From assembly GCA_022747635.1 (NCBI GenBank), contig JAKTNV010000007.1:6401497-6465496 (forward strand): DNA of 64,000 nucleotides, read 5' to 3'. Positions 23,640 through 33,969 of the stretch are shown piece after piece. Source of the stretch: Hetaerina americana (taxonomy: Eukaryota > Arthropoda > Insecta > Odonata > Calopterygidae). Positions within the stretch are counted from its first letter, which is position 1. Each line of letters begins with the position of its first letter. The notes under the pieces are model-generated. The model searched no databases. It had not been told where the DNA came from and saw nothing but the letters and a program-made list of their open reading frames with translations. Made by a program: the position numbers and the translations under genes.

Positions 23640-23935
23640 AAATGTCAATCTTGGCACGATATTAATTGCAATCGAAAGATAATTACAGAAACTTGAATAG
23701 GTCACTCTTTCCGATGAACGTGATGCAATGTCATCCTCGTTGCTATCACCAAATAATTGCCTCCACGTGTCCTTACTTCCACTTCTCAAAATACACTGAA
23801 TGAATGTAACGGCCTCAATCCTGTGCATGCGTGTTGAGGGGGAATGTTACTTCCACATGTCACCAGGAGTGCTTCTGAAGATCATTTTGTTTGTGGTCTA
23901 CAAGCATGTGCGCTTCAGGTTTTAGCATACCCTGG
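23640..23935 (-). pseudogene. Mariner 5'-end remnant, copy 1
   Basis: The minus strand starts with a terminal sequence next to a TA (CCAGGGTATGCTAAAACCTG from 23,935), followed by a leader that is clearly similar to 26,147-26,330 on the plus strand (for example ACTTCCACATGTYACC and CTTCTCAAAATASACTG). Coding sequence after the leader is badly diverged. The assignment to mariner comes from the second copy, whose N-terminal coding region is readable. Confidence 0.5.
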
Positions 23936-23939
23936 TACA

Positions 23940-26145
23940 TTAGGTAACAGTAAAAACCTTCGCAAACTACTGTCTCTTGTTCGATTGGGGACGGAATTTC
24001 CCTTAAGAGCTCCGTCTCATGCATCCTCCTCTCTGATATTCTATTCATGGGAGGCGTCGAGGTAATTCGGCGTGGATTTTTGTCATCATAAACCAAGTGT
24101 TCGGATTCAGACAGGCATGGCACCCCATCCGCCCCATCACCAACTTCCATCCACCGCGCTCCGAAAGCTCTGCGGCGTCAAACCTCCAGGGAGAGGGTGC
24201 GGGAGGAGGAGGGAAGGAGGAGGGTGCAGGGGTTGGAGAGGATTTGGTAGGGGGCGTGAATTCGGTCTAAGGGGGATGTTCGGCTGCCTCTCGCCCACTC
24301 TCTCCTCACCCCCTCAGATAGAGATCTCATTGTCGGGAGTTTGCCATGGTTTCGGCACTTCGCCCTGTCACATGCAGCGCAGTACCTCCCCTTGTATACG
24401 ACTACTCCTTTCTCCGCGCACAACAGCGGCGCTGGCGTCGCTCCGTGCTCGCGGAGTGATATAGGAATGCGAGCATTTCGAAAAGGAAAGAGAACGGATA
24501 TGACGAATCCGCGCGCACGTCCCCTAATAGGAAGGAGAAACAAAAAGCGCACCTTTCCCTCCAAATGAAAGGCGACGCGCGTACACAACACTTTAAACAC
24601 GTCCGCGGATCACGTCACAATTGCAGGGCAAAATGGTGGAGGAGGATCGCGTGGTTGCCTTAATGTCATCAACAGGAACTTCAGTTGCATACTCCGCCCC
24701 CCCCCCCCCATCCCGCCTTCATTATTATCCTGTTCCCTTGAGGGAGCCTGCGCAAGAGACAACTTTCTCGCACAGCACCCTTGACAATGAAAAAAATAGA
24801 TGAGTCCGGGGTTGGTAGTTACGTGTCCCTCGACGCCCATACAGCCGTTTCTGACGTAAATTGTGGGACTTAGCAACGATTCGCAGATGTTTTTGGGGTG
24901 CACAGGTATGTTAGAAGAATCTGATATTGTATCTCTTTTGAAGGTGCTCGTTGTAGCTCGAGGAAAACGTCAAAAAGGTCAACAAAAAAAAGATGCCACT
25001 GGAAGCATTTCATCAAAGCCACCAAAGACACTTGCTAATCTTGATATTACTCGAATGATCGGACGTTCGTTTGACCTCCTGCTTATACTTTCCATTTTCA
25101 CTTCCCACTAACATATATTCCATTTTCGACAAACACGTCGCGTATTTATGGTGCAGACTGCGTATATCCACGCGCGAGGAATTCCAAAGTGCACCTAAAT
25201 CATTTGCCTAGAGCGGTGTCCCACGATTTCCGGCCGATTTCCTTTGAGCCACCGAGAAGTAAAATAGTGCGTCTTGCAGTCCGCATTTCTATAAACCGAC
25301 AAACAAGAATGAATGTAGCTGTCGTAAGAGTGACGCATTTTTCTTAATACCTGCGGGTGGATCCGCTTGAGTGAATTTTACGTTTTAGCGCTCTTAACTT
25401 GAATAACTTCATCCATCTCTCCCTCAATTTGCCGCATTTTCCCTTACGTCTATCTTAATTCACCTCTTTCACTGCGTCTTTTCCAATGCCTCTTTTTAAA
25501 TTCCTCTGCATCCAGCATATTTTCTTCTCCTGAGCTTGCATCTTCAAGTTTTTTCTGTCCGCATTCTTCCTCTTTCTATTACAAATATTAAGAGTGAGTA
25601 TCACGCGACATAATATTCCAATCACGGTCTTCAGCGCGTCTCTTCCCTCGCCCTTCCCCACAAGAGTTTTTGTCGTCCAATCTCCCCAGCTAAGATTATC
25701 AAGGATGGATCTCATTGGCCGTGTAAGTATCGCATGGACAGGGGCATCATATGTACGGACACAGGAGAAACATAGCATCCAAGCCAAACCCTGGAGACGG
25801 ATGAAAGATTGACAGAGAGACGAGGGGAAGTGCGCAGAGGTCGAAAAGAGCGTGTGGGACACGATATAAGGAAGGCCGGATGCCGGATGAATTGGAGACG
25901 CCCCTAATGAGATATAATGGATCTGTTAATTGAACGTGCGATATAAGGGGAAGTAAAGGTCAACGGGTCAATATTTGTGAGCAGACTCAAGAGGGACTCT
26001 GGGTAGTAGAGTGATGGGGTAGAATCAAAGAGAGAATTTAAATTGGCTTAGGGGCAGAATGGAGGATCGAAGTAATAAAACAATTAAAGGTATTTGAAAA
26101 AATGATGAGCTGGTGTAGGCGTCCCAGAAGAAAGGAAGGGCAAAT
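23940..26145. other. Unassigned DNA with CpG-rich blocks
   Basis: 24,120-24,560 is CpG- and G-rich with overlapping frames on both strands that I regard as compositional. A poly-C run lies at 24,698-24,710. A frame at 24,863-25,111 (LEESDIVSLLKVLVVARGKR...) has plausible composition, but no domain or second copy supports it. Nothing else recognised. Confidence 0.45.
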
Positions 26146-26146
26146 A

Positions 26147-26500
26147 CGAGGGTGGGCTGGAAACAAATGCACACATACTTGTGGAACAGAAACAAAATGA
26201 CGTTCAGAAACACTCTTGGTAACATGTGGAAGTAATATTACCCCTCAACACGCATACGTAGGTTTTAGGTTGTTTCATTCATCCAGTCTATTTTGAGAAG
26301 CGGAAGTATGGAGACGTGTTCTAGTGCTATGCCAACGCGAGTTAAACATTTTCGAATTTTTAACTGCTTTGACTCCTACTGATATTCATCGTCGTTTAAA
26401 GGCTTTTTATGGTGACGATGCTGTTAGTAGGTGTACTGTAATATCGGTGGGTAGTTAAATTTCGTGGTTGCGAGCCTGGAAACATTCTACTTCTACTCCC
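26147..26500 (+). pseudogene. Mariner 5' end and N-terminal DNA-binding region, copy 2
   Basis: The terminal sequence CGAGGGTGGGCTGGAAAC follows a TA (26,145-26,146). After a leader of about 180 bp the plus strand reads LNIFEFLTALTPTDIHRRLK and AFYGDDAVSRCTV, the first helix-turn-helix of mariner transposases, then shifts frame to WVVKFRGCEPGN. The frame ends there and the rest of the transposase is absent. Copy 1 at 23.6 kb is inverted relative to it. Confidence 0.6.
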
Positions 26501-29105
26501 CGGGGAGAGGGGGGGCCTTGGAATGAGAGCGTGGGGGGGGGGTGAGGGGGTGAGCGTTCGAATAGCTTTTTGGTGGCGACGATCTTTTCGACGGTTCACT
26601 TTCTCGATTGAGCCGTCGCGTTACCCCCCCCCCCCCTCCCCCAACGACCCCGTGATTGTTATTTACGCTCCCCCCAAATGTTTACTCTTTTTCGTGTTTT
26701 CACGAATGCGAAAGGGAAATATATAATTTGGCCACACGAGGCGTCACCCTCAACCCTTTCCCCACCCTCCAACCCCCAGCTCCTAATACATGGGCGCCAC
26801 CCACTGGATTCAAATGAAACAATCGCGAGCGCCTCCACAGCGAATGGGGGAAGCACTGACGAAATAGGGCAAGCGACATTCAATGCAAAGAGGAAAGAAA
26901 AATGAATGCGGGGAAGCGTCGCTTTGGTCTTTCGCGTTTGCTCGTTTTCGCGTTTCGGATAAAAACATCAGAAAAAAATATTCATTGTGCCCGACCACCG
27001 CGCGAAAGCAAAACTGGTGAAAAATTTAGCAGGGACGGTATGGGATGGGGGAGGGGGCGCAAGCACTTTCGTATAAACACGCTAATGGACTCAAACTGTA
27101 AAAAATTCAGTTAATAAAACCGCTTGTATAAGAACTATTCATCATCATAAGAAATATGCCAAACGCACGGTCAAAAAACAACTGTCCGAAATTGTACGCG
27201 AAAGGGCACGACGAGCTGCCATTCGACTAATTTAGATGGAAGCTAAAAATGGATGAATGTTCTCAATGAAACACATTCTAATGCATATGAAGTGATTATT
27301 ACTAAGTATTGGTATCGCCCTGGCTGCATTTAGGTATCATTCATATATCGTTTTTACTAAGGTGTAAACGCCAGTAGACCGTCTATTGGGAATAAAATGG
27401 AGACACGAAAATAGATTTGTCCAGGAGGAGGGAATTATACAAAGAATGCAATCAATGACAGAGGCAGCACAAAAAAAATTGTTGAGTAAGAGAAATGACT
27501 ACAGGCAACCTCGAGAACAAAGATATGCTGTTGGAGATGAGTTGTATTTCGCTGTTTACGGAAGCATATGGTCCTCTTGCACGTCTCACACCCCCTGCCA
27601 ACCTCTCCCGCCACTATTCTCCCTACCTCCTCCACCCCCTCACCTGTGACAATTGTTGGCCCTGCCAAATGTAATTAGGGGGCCTAATTATATCTCCGAT
27701 TCCGGATGCAAAACCACACGCTTCATATCTTTGCAATAAGCTTAATGTACGCATCTACTTAGACGCGAGGAAGATCACAAGATTCAAAATAATAAATGAC
27801 AACCGAGGCTGAGAGCGGATGAATTTGGGCGACTAGTTTTGCAAAGTTTTTCGCCCGAGAGAGTGAAATTCCTTTTTCATCCGGGAGGACTAGCGGCAAA
27901 GGAGTGACACGGAAGAGCAGCAGAATTTCACGAGAAAATCGAGAAAAAACAAAGAAGCTTTTTATATTGTTTCCGTATCGGAGAAACAGGAGAGGAAATA
28001 GTATCCCTTGTAATCCAAAACGTGAAATAAAAACGAGTTCGGGCAGTGCAACCCAGAAGAAGCGCCATTCGATTCCGTGATTTGGCATAATAAAACTCTC
28101 TTAAGATTTATATAATAGTTTCACTTAAATAATGGGCTATACACAAATATTTTTGACCATTGCTGTAAGATATTTCCAATAGCATGGCATTCAGAGTACT
28201 TAAGAGACATGAACAAGCATGACTGTTATTTAAATGCACAGGCAGAGATACTCACCCGGTTTCGGAGAGCCGTTCCCTTGGGGTGAGAAACATCCCTTGC
28301 CTCTTTCTTATTCGTCGAACTTCCGCGCGGACGGAGCGCACTGGAAATAAAGAAGACCAGAGTCAATACGAAAGAGCGTCGAAATTGGCAATCAAGGCGT
28401 CTGAAATAACGGGAAGTACAACTACGCACAGTTTAAGCATTGATTTACATTAACCCATCATTAATGTGCTACTTTATACCATATTCGATTTCTAGGCTGA
28501 TATTGATGCATCGATTGCCACTGTGGGAGTCGTTATATTGCAGATGGGTAGCAATTGAAGGCATCCAAATTTATGCGTTTGTTTCTCATCCAACAGGGCG
28601 AAATCCAGTTAAACCACCTTGAGAAATATCACCCTCATATGTAGCTTTTATTTTACAAATTATTTTTCGTACATAAATATGGTCGGGTCTTCCATTAATT
28701 TTCGCTCCAAAATATGTTTTACGTAGTGGGGAATGGCTAATAGCCAAAAGGCGCCATAATCATAATTTTCACTATCATAGAGCCTGATAATTAATGTCAA
28801 TGATATTTTTAATTATATTAAATTATATATTAATATTATAAAAAATCTAAACATACGTCACATGTTTCAACGTGGGCAGCACTGCAAGCGTCCATCTGGC
28901 TGATGACCTCAACTTGGGCTTATTTTTGGGGTAGGACTTATAGTATTGCGATTATCCTAGAATATGAAGATAGGGGTATTTGTTACGGTTTCGTCCTATT
29001 TTCGGGTAAATACGGAAGCAAAATAGAGCACATGCTCTCAAGAAGCCTTCAAATTCCTAGGTGTAACGTTGTAAATCAAAACGTAGATCAATAAATACTT
29101 TCCCT
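26501..29105. other. Unassigned DNA with short G/C homopolymers
   Basis: 26,500-26,800 has G- and C-runs (for example 26,534-26,552 and 26,624-26,642). The frame at 27,386-27,649 has a weak resemblance to retroviral-type integrase tails but is not supported (see rejected items). 27,700-29,105 shows nothing recognisable. Confidence 0.45.
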
Positions 29106-29109
29106 TCAG

Positions 29110-29242
29110 TTTCGAAGGAATTCGAATAAGGAAGTAAAAGTGGATGCAGGGAATGTTTAGCGGCAGTGGAATGTCAAGGACTTTGATGCGCAGGAGGGGA
29201 AGAATCTCAAGAGTGAGCGAGAAGGAAGGGAGGAAAAGAAAA
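29110..29242 (+). pseudogene. LINE-X RT C-terminal fragment
   Basis: Nucleotide similarity to the minus strand of about 12,170-12,290: an AAAAGTGGATGMAGGG block, then CGGCAGYGGRATGTYRA. On the plus strand this corresponds to the WMKGVLTGSGMLKTV segment of LINE-X. About 130 bp, no hairpin end. Confidence 0.5.
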
Positions 29243-30418
29243 TATGCATGTAGGACGGAATGCACCCGCGGATATATATTTAGTAGTATTTGAAGATTTT
29301 TTCATCGTAAAGCCTGTGATTTTCTTATACACGGAAGTTCCATGATTATACAAAAATATTATAATATGTAAATATAATCGATTATTTACTTTAATTTTGT
29401 AATGCATTTCCATTGACGAATGGTTTTGCCCTATCAGAGTGGGGACCTGGCGAGACAAAGAGATCCATTGAGAGGGATGTCGCCATCTATTGCGGGAGAG
29501 AGGAAAAACAGTAACATACGTACTAAATTTAATGAAGTGCAGTATTTGGAGTGTCGTGGGGACATATTTTCATATAAAAAGATATGAAAAATAACGATTT
29601 CACAACTCACGATTACTGGAGCGACAGAAAAGAAGAGTTTCCATTAGAAATAGTTTTATCAGAGATTCTCAATGACTAGATTATAGAATATCGGCCATCA
29701 CATTCCTATTTGCAATTAATTCCTTCAAAAAGCCCCAAAGGGGGGGGGAAACCATTTATAAAATTGAACCAAGAAATGGCTTCCTTTCGAGTCTACTTGC
29801 AGAGTGGACTCCTGATAAGCGTCCCTTCTAGGAATAGCTCTCGAGTTGCAAACCAAAACTGCTAGTTGCGCAGGCAGGCTCCAAGGCATGGCACAGAATT
29901 TGTATTTGAATTTCAGCGCTGCGTATCGTTTATTTAAGGACGTTGGTCGGCCTTAAAAATTAATAGTAAGCCAATCATTTTAATAGTTAATAAGTAACCA
30001 TTGAAGCCGGATGAACTTCAATGTGAAAGTAAATAATTTCAATATTTTACAAATCACATTTTGGAAGGCGTCGAAGTTTCACTCGGAATGTATTTCCGTC
30101 AATATTGACACTCTCCTCCTTCCCTCCCTCTCTCGCGCGGATTCGACCCCGGATAAATCTCCAAGTCAGGAGAAATCAAATAGAATTCAACTTGATCATT
30201 CATTCTGAAACAGTTAAACGATCAGGAAAATATAAACACATTATGATTTAATGTACCATCGCATATGAAGCGCCCTCTTTTCAATGACGAGCATATTATT
30301 TAAAAAAACCCATTTAATATTAACAAATACATGTGCCACGTGTGGTTAAAATCACTTACGTTTAGAATATGGGTTTGTACACAAAGGCTGTGGATAAATA
30401 TTAAATAGGAGTTCATAA
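29243..30418. other. Unassigned AT-rich DNA
   Basis: Nothing recognised. A poly-G run is at 29,742-29,750. Confidence 0.5.
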
Positions 30419-30419
30419 A

Positions 30420-30582
30420 CTCCAAGAAATTGCGGAAGATGACGCAATAGTACAGAAATTTCAAATTTTTAGAGGAAGCCTCGATGGCTTAAGTGGATAA
30501 AGCCACTCGTCTAGACATCGAGGGATCCGGGTTCGAATGCCGGTCAAGGAGAATGATTTTTACACTCTAAAATTGTTGCATA
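30420..30582 (+). mobile_element. tRNA-core element with inverted termini, copy B
   Basis: The left arm starts CTCCAAGAAATTGCGGAAGA (30,419-30,438) and is shorter than in copy A. The core has A-box-like TGGCTTAAGTGG (30,485-30,496) and B box GGTTCGAATGCC (30,530-30,541), then the right inverted arm TTTTTACACTCTAAAATTGTTGCAT (30,558-30,582). It directly precedes LINE-X coding sequence, but in the opposite relative orientation to copy A. Confidence 0.7.
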
Positions 30583-30727
30583 GGAGAGCACAAGTTAGAG
30601 TAGGTGGACCAGTTTACTTATCTCGGAAGTGTTCAGGACCACGATGGTCAGAGGAACATTATGAGAAGAATTGCCAATACACTTTCAAATGGAGGCGGGA
30701 ATGGATACCAGGGATATATATATATAT

Positions 30728-30865
30728 ATCTACGCCTCTCACCTTGCTTCAATGACCATGGTTCCGCGCCATATACATATCTACGCTCCACACGAAATTT
30801 AAAAATGAACTTTTTCTTAACATCATTACTATATATATATGAAATGAACTTTTTCTTAACATCAT

Positions 30866-30901
<36 letters not shown>

Positions 30902-31000
30902 ATGATGTTAAGAAAAAGTTCATTTTTAAATTTCGTGTGGAGCGTAGATATGTATATGGCGCGGAACCATGGTCATTGAAGCAAGGTGAGAGGCGTAGAT
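30728..31000. repeat. Large palindrome, 113-bp arms, with internal duplication
   Basis: 30,728-30,840 is the reverse complement of 30,888-31,000 with no mismatch that I could find. The right arm is the normal LINE-X coding strand (SNDVKKKF ... GAEPWSLKQ); the left arm is the inverted extra copy. The spacer holds (TA)n and a second direct copy of AAATGAACTTTTTCTTAACA... (30,842-30,871). In single strand it would fold to one very stable hairpin. Confidence 0.85.
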
Positions 31001-31330
31001 TGGAGACTTTTGAAATGTGTGCAGAAGGATGGTAAACGTGAATTGGATTGAAGAGAAAATAAAAAAAGAAGTTTTAGGTATTTAAGAGAGGAGGAGGAGG
31101 AGGATTTTTTGGAAAAAACCAAAGGAGAGAGAAAAATAGATACGGAGCGTTTTGAAGGGGAGAATGTTTGGCCAGCGGGGAAGGATAAGGGGAAGGATTG
31201 GGATATTGGACAGAATGGAGGGAGGAAGGAAGTACTTGGAATTGATGGGAATATTATTGCATAAAATCGGATGCCAGGTTTCGTTTTGCTGAGAGCAGCA
31301 AACCTACCGCGTATTTGTGTTCATTAAAAC

Positions 31331-31346
31331 CTGCCTTAAACGGTAG
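31331..31346 (+). other. LINE-X 3' UTR hairpin, copy B
   Basis: CTGCC-TTAAAC-GGTAG. The third pair is G-T instead of A-T in copy A, so the stem is kept. Confidence 0.55.
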
Positions 31347-31702
31347 ATTACGTTTGCCATTAATATTAATCTTTAAACTGAATATTCTTAAATTATTTGA
31401 AATTTAAAATATATCTTCGTATGCTACAAAAAAAAGATCACTCAACAGAGTCTCTCTATCGAGCAGGCCTCTATTTTGACAAAAAGGCATCGATGAATTA
31501 AATACGGAATTCAGAAAACAATTTCACCAGAACCAAAACAATATTACGGTCGGCTTGTGCCTAGAAACGCAAATATGGCCGAGTGAAACGAATGATCAAT
31601 TTGGCCTTCCACAACCAAAGTTTACTCAATATTTAGCTGTATGTTTAATGCATTAGTATTGATTATACCTTTTCTCTTGTATTTATTTAAAAACGAAGGG
31701 CT

Positions 31703-31705
<3 letters not shown>

Positions 31706-31752
<47 letters not shown>
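31706..31752. repeat. (TA)n microsatellite
   Basis: About 23 uninterrupted TA units. The IYIYIY frames across it are artefacts. The surrounding 31,356-32,027 holds nothing else I recognise. Confidence 0.9.
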
Positions 31753-31756
<4 letters not shown>

Positions 31757-32027
31757 CTTCCCCATGTTTTCGGTATTCTTTTGTTCGTTTTACGACCCCA
31801 TACGCGATGTTGAAGCGGGCATCAAAGCTATGGATGCATTACCGACGATGAATAAAAGCAGATCCCAGGGAACTCTGCACACGACAAGAGAATGAATATG
31901 AATCAAGAATCACAAAAGACTGCAGAGCGCTTAAAAGAGATATCGCGGGATAAATAAATTAGTAATGTAAGTTTACCCTTTAACTATGATTGAGTATGTC
32001 GGTAATTTCGATTGCAAGACGACAATA

Positions 32028-32930
32028 TATCATATCATCATCAGTAATTCAATCCTAAGATTGATTTGCTGTAGCCCTCCATTCTTCCCTATTCAGTGTT
32101 AATTCCCTCACCATCTGATAGATTCCCTGTTTTACGTCCTTCTTAATTTGCCCTATGAACTTGTCTCTTGGGATCTTTCCTTCAATTTTTCCTTCTATTA
32201 TGTTTCTAATTAATCCATTGTGCCTCAGTGTATGTTCAATCCATCTGGTACTTCCTTGCCGTAGAGCTATCCATAAGGTCCTTTCCTCTTCTGCTCTTCT
32301 ATATACTTCATCGTTCCTCAATTTGTCTGTCCATTAAATCTTCAGCATTCTCCTCCAGCACTAAGTTTCAAATGGTTCTAGTCTTCGTTGGTTCAATTTT
32401 CCAATATTCCACGCGTCCGATCCGTAGAGTGCCATGCTCCACACGAACGTTTTGAAGAACTGCTTCCTTGTTTGCAATCTTAGGTTCTTTGAACAGAGTA
32501 GTAGTTGGCTCTTCTTCATGAATGCGTTCTTAGCTTAGGCTATTCTTCGCTCGATGCCGGTCGAACTTCTTCCGTCCCATGTTATATTGCTGCCCAAGTA
32601 GATGAAGGATTCCAATTGCTCTAGTTTCACTCCTCGAATGGTGATATCTGCATTCAGCTTCTCTCTTCCACACACAAGGATTTTCGTGCTGAGCATAGCC
32701 TCTATTGCTCTGCGGTTATTCCTGAATCCGAATTAGTTTTCCGAAAGGCTTTCTGCTACCTTTCCTTCTATTCGTCGGCTGATAATCCGAGAAAATATTA
32801 TTGATGCGTGAGATGTTCAATGCTCAACTGGCTCAATGTTCTGTGTACTTCGCATTCATCTGTTCTTGGTTTCTTCGGTATTGCAATCATTACACTCTCC
32901 TCGAAGTCCTCAGGTTGTCTTCCACTGTAG
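32028..32930 (-). mobile_element. LINE-Y copy with deleted catalytic palm
   Basis: Minus strand: PEDFEESVMIAIPKKPRTDE and CEVHRTLS (RT fingers), ISHASIIFSRIISRRIEGKV, FGFRNNRRAIEAM, then a jump directly to LSTKILVCGREKLNADI, LEQLESFIYLGSNITWDGRS, KTFVWSMALYGSDAW, CWRRMLKI, TRWIEHTLRHNGLIRNIIEG, and the C-terminal REEWRATANQS. Motifs A, B and the catalytic FADD are missing. The 3' end carries CAATCTTAGGATTG and a TGATGA-type tail (32,028-32,047). The 5' side ends at a (TA)n tract. Confidence 0.8.
32055..32321 (-). pseudogene. LINE-Y C-terminal open frame
   Basis: 88 codons: NDEVYRRAEEERTLW, STRWIEHTLRHNGLIRNIIE, GKIEGKIPRDKFIGQIKKDV, RELTLNREEWRATANQS. This is the conserved tail of the LINE-Y polyprotein, and the natural stop is retained at the low-coordinate end. 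It lies in the same order and orientation as the copy at 46.25-48.19 kb. Confidence 0.75.
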
Positions 32931-32931
32931 T

Positions 32932-33012
<81 letters not shown>
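32931..33012. repeat. (TA)n microsatellite
   Basis: About 36 TA units on the left of the large palindrome; it cuts off the LINE-Y copy. Confidence 0.9.
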
Positions 33013-33015
<3 letters not shown>

Positions 33016-33058
33016 TTAAAAAATATCTTCGAAATGGAACGCTCTTCGGCGACGCACA

Positions 33059-33240
33059 AATATATAAAACCACAGATGTAGATTTTATAGAGACACAAAG
33101 AAAGGACACTCACAATTTGTTATTTGACGTTTCGACAGTACGGCTCGAAAGCCGGCTCTGAGCCGTGCTGTCGAAACGTCAAATAACAAATTGTGAGTGT
33201 CCTTTCTTTGTGTCTCTATATTCTAAAAATCTACATCTGT

Positions 33241-33252
<12 letters not shown>
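33059..33252. repeat. Large palindrome between (TA)n tracts
   Basis: The arms (about 33,059-33,146 and 33,160-33,252) read the same inverted: ACAGATGTAGATTTT, TAGAGACACAAAGAAAGGAC, ACTCACAATTTGTTATTTGA, CGTTTCGACAG. The right arm has a few extra bases in one place. The centre is GGCTC-GAAAGCCGGCTCT-GAGCC. Both outer ends pass into TATATA. The motif CGAAACGTC at the inner right arm resembles the 3' core strand of hammerhead ribozymes found in Penelope-like elements, but the CUGAUGA box is not present. Confidence 0.85.

Positions 33253-33313
<61 letters not shown>
33245..33313. repeat. (TA)n microsatellite
   Basis: About 33 TA units on the right of the palindrome. 33,314-33,965 beyond it is unassigned AT-rich sequence. 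Confidence 0.9.
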
Positions 33314-33314
<1 letters not shown>

Positions 33315-33969
33315 TCGTATATGTGCTACACGAAGAAAATTAATGTAAAAGAGGAATACCTAACGTTTGTCTTTAAAATTTTTGAAAATCCAATTGAAAA
33401 AATTCTATAGAAAAATTATCGTAAATAAAAATATATATTATATACAAAGAAGTATATCTTTCTTGGCAGTGAACTATACGGTACGCCAGGGAAAAATTCA
33501 GAAAAGATAATTCTAAAAAAATTAGCAACCTCACAGACCTCGAACATGTGTTATTTTTTTTTAATTAATCTCTCGTCAGGGAACCCTAGGGAATCTAAAT
33601 AAATACCTTAGCGCTGATGATTCCTTTTCGGGCAGTTGTATTGGCCCCCAAAGAGAGCAACACTCATAGGTCAAAAGTGAATAAGCGATTTGCAGGGGGG
33701 CTCATCCCGTGTCAGGGACACATTTTCCGCAATGGCACTCACATTCCCACCGAGGAGGTTTGGCAAAGATGTTGCTCCAGATGCTTGGGAATACGTTTGG
33801 GAAGGAGCAATGACACAAAAAACGTACGAAAAAACACTAGCAAATCCCAAAGCGGACGATCTCTATTAAGGAGTGGCCTACTAAACTCTCAGGCACGATA
33901 GAAATAAAAGAAAAGATATGCATAGGACCGTTCAATAGGAAAAAAAAGAAAAACAAATTATTTTGGGTT

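Larger units (their letters stand above)
30583..31355 (+). mobile_element. LINE-X 3' fragment disrupted by a palindrome
   Basis: The plus strand opens with VDQFTYLGSVQDHDGQR and RRIANTLSN, equivalent to the VEQFTYLGS start of the 12 kb copy. Then a large inverted duplication interrupts it. Coding resumes as FRVERRYVYGAEPWSLKQ, then RRRLETFEMC, stops, and shifted pieces including KEVLGI and the basic tail. It ends in a 3' UTR with the family hairpin (31,331-31,346). It is 5'-truncated at nearly the same point as the 12 kb copy. Confidence 0.75.

Noticed and set aside
27386..27649. Frame resembling a retroviral-type integrase C-terminus (KKLLSKRND...YAVGDELYF)
   Set aside because: Only a vague V-G-D match; no integrase core, RT, protease or LTR nearby, and the second half is low-complexity Pro-rich.
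33130..33180. Functional hammerhead ribozyme
   Set aside because: CGAAACGTC is present but the CUGAUGA box and a proper stem II are not visible; only a degenerate relationship can be suggested.
31641..33410. IYIYIY-containing frames
   Set aside because: Translations of (TA)n microsatellites.
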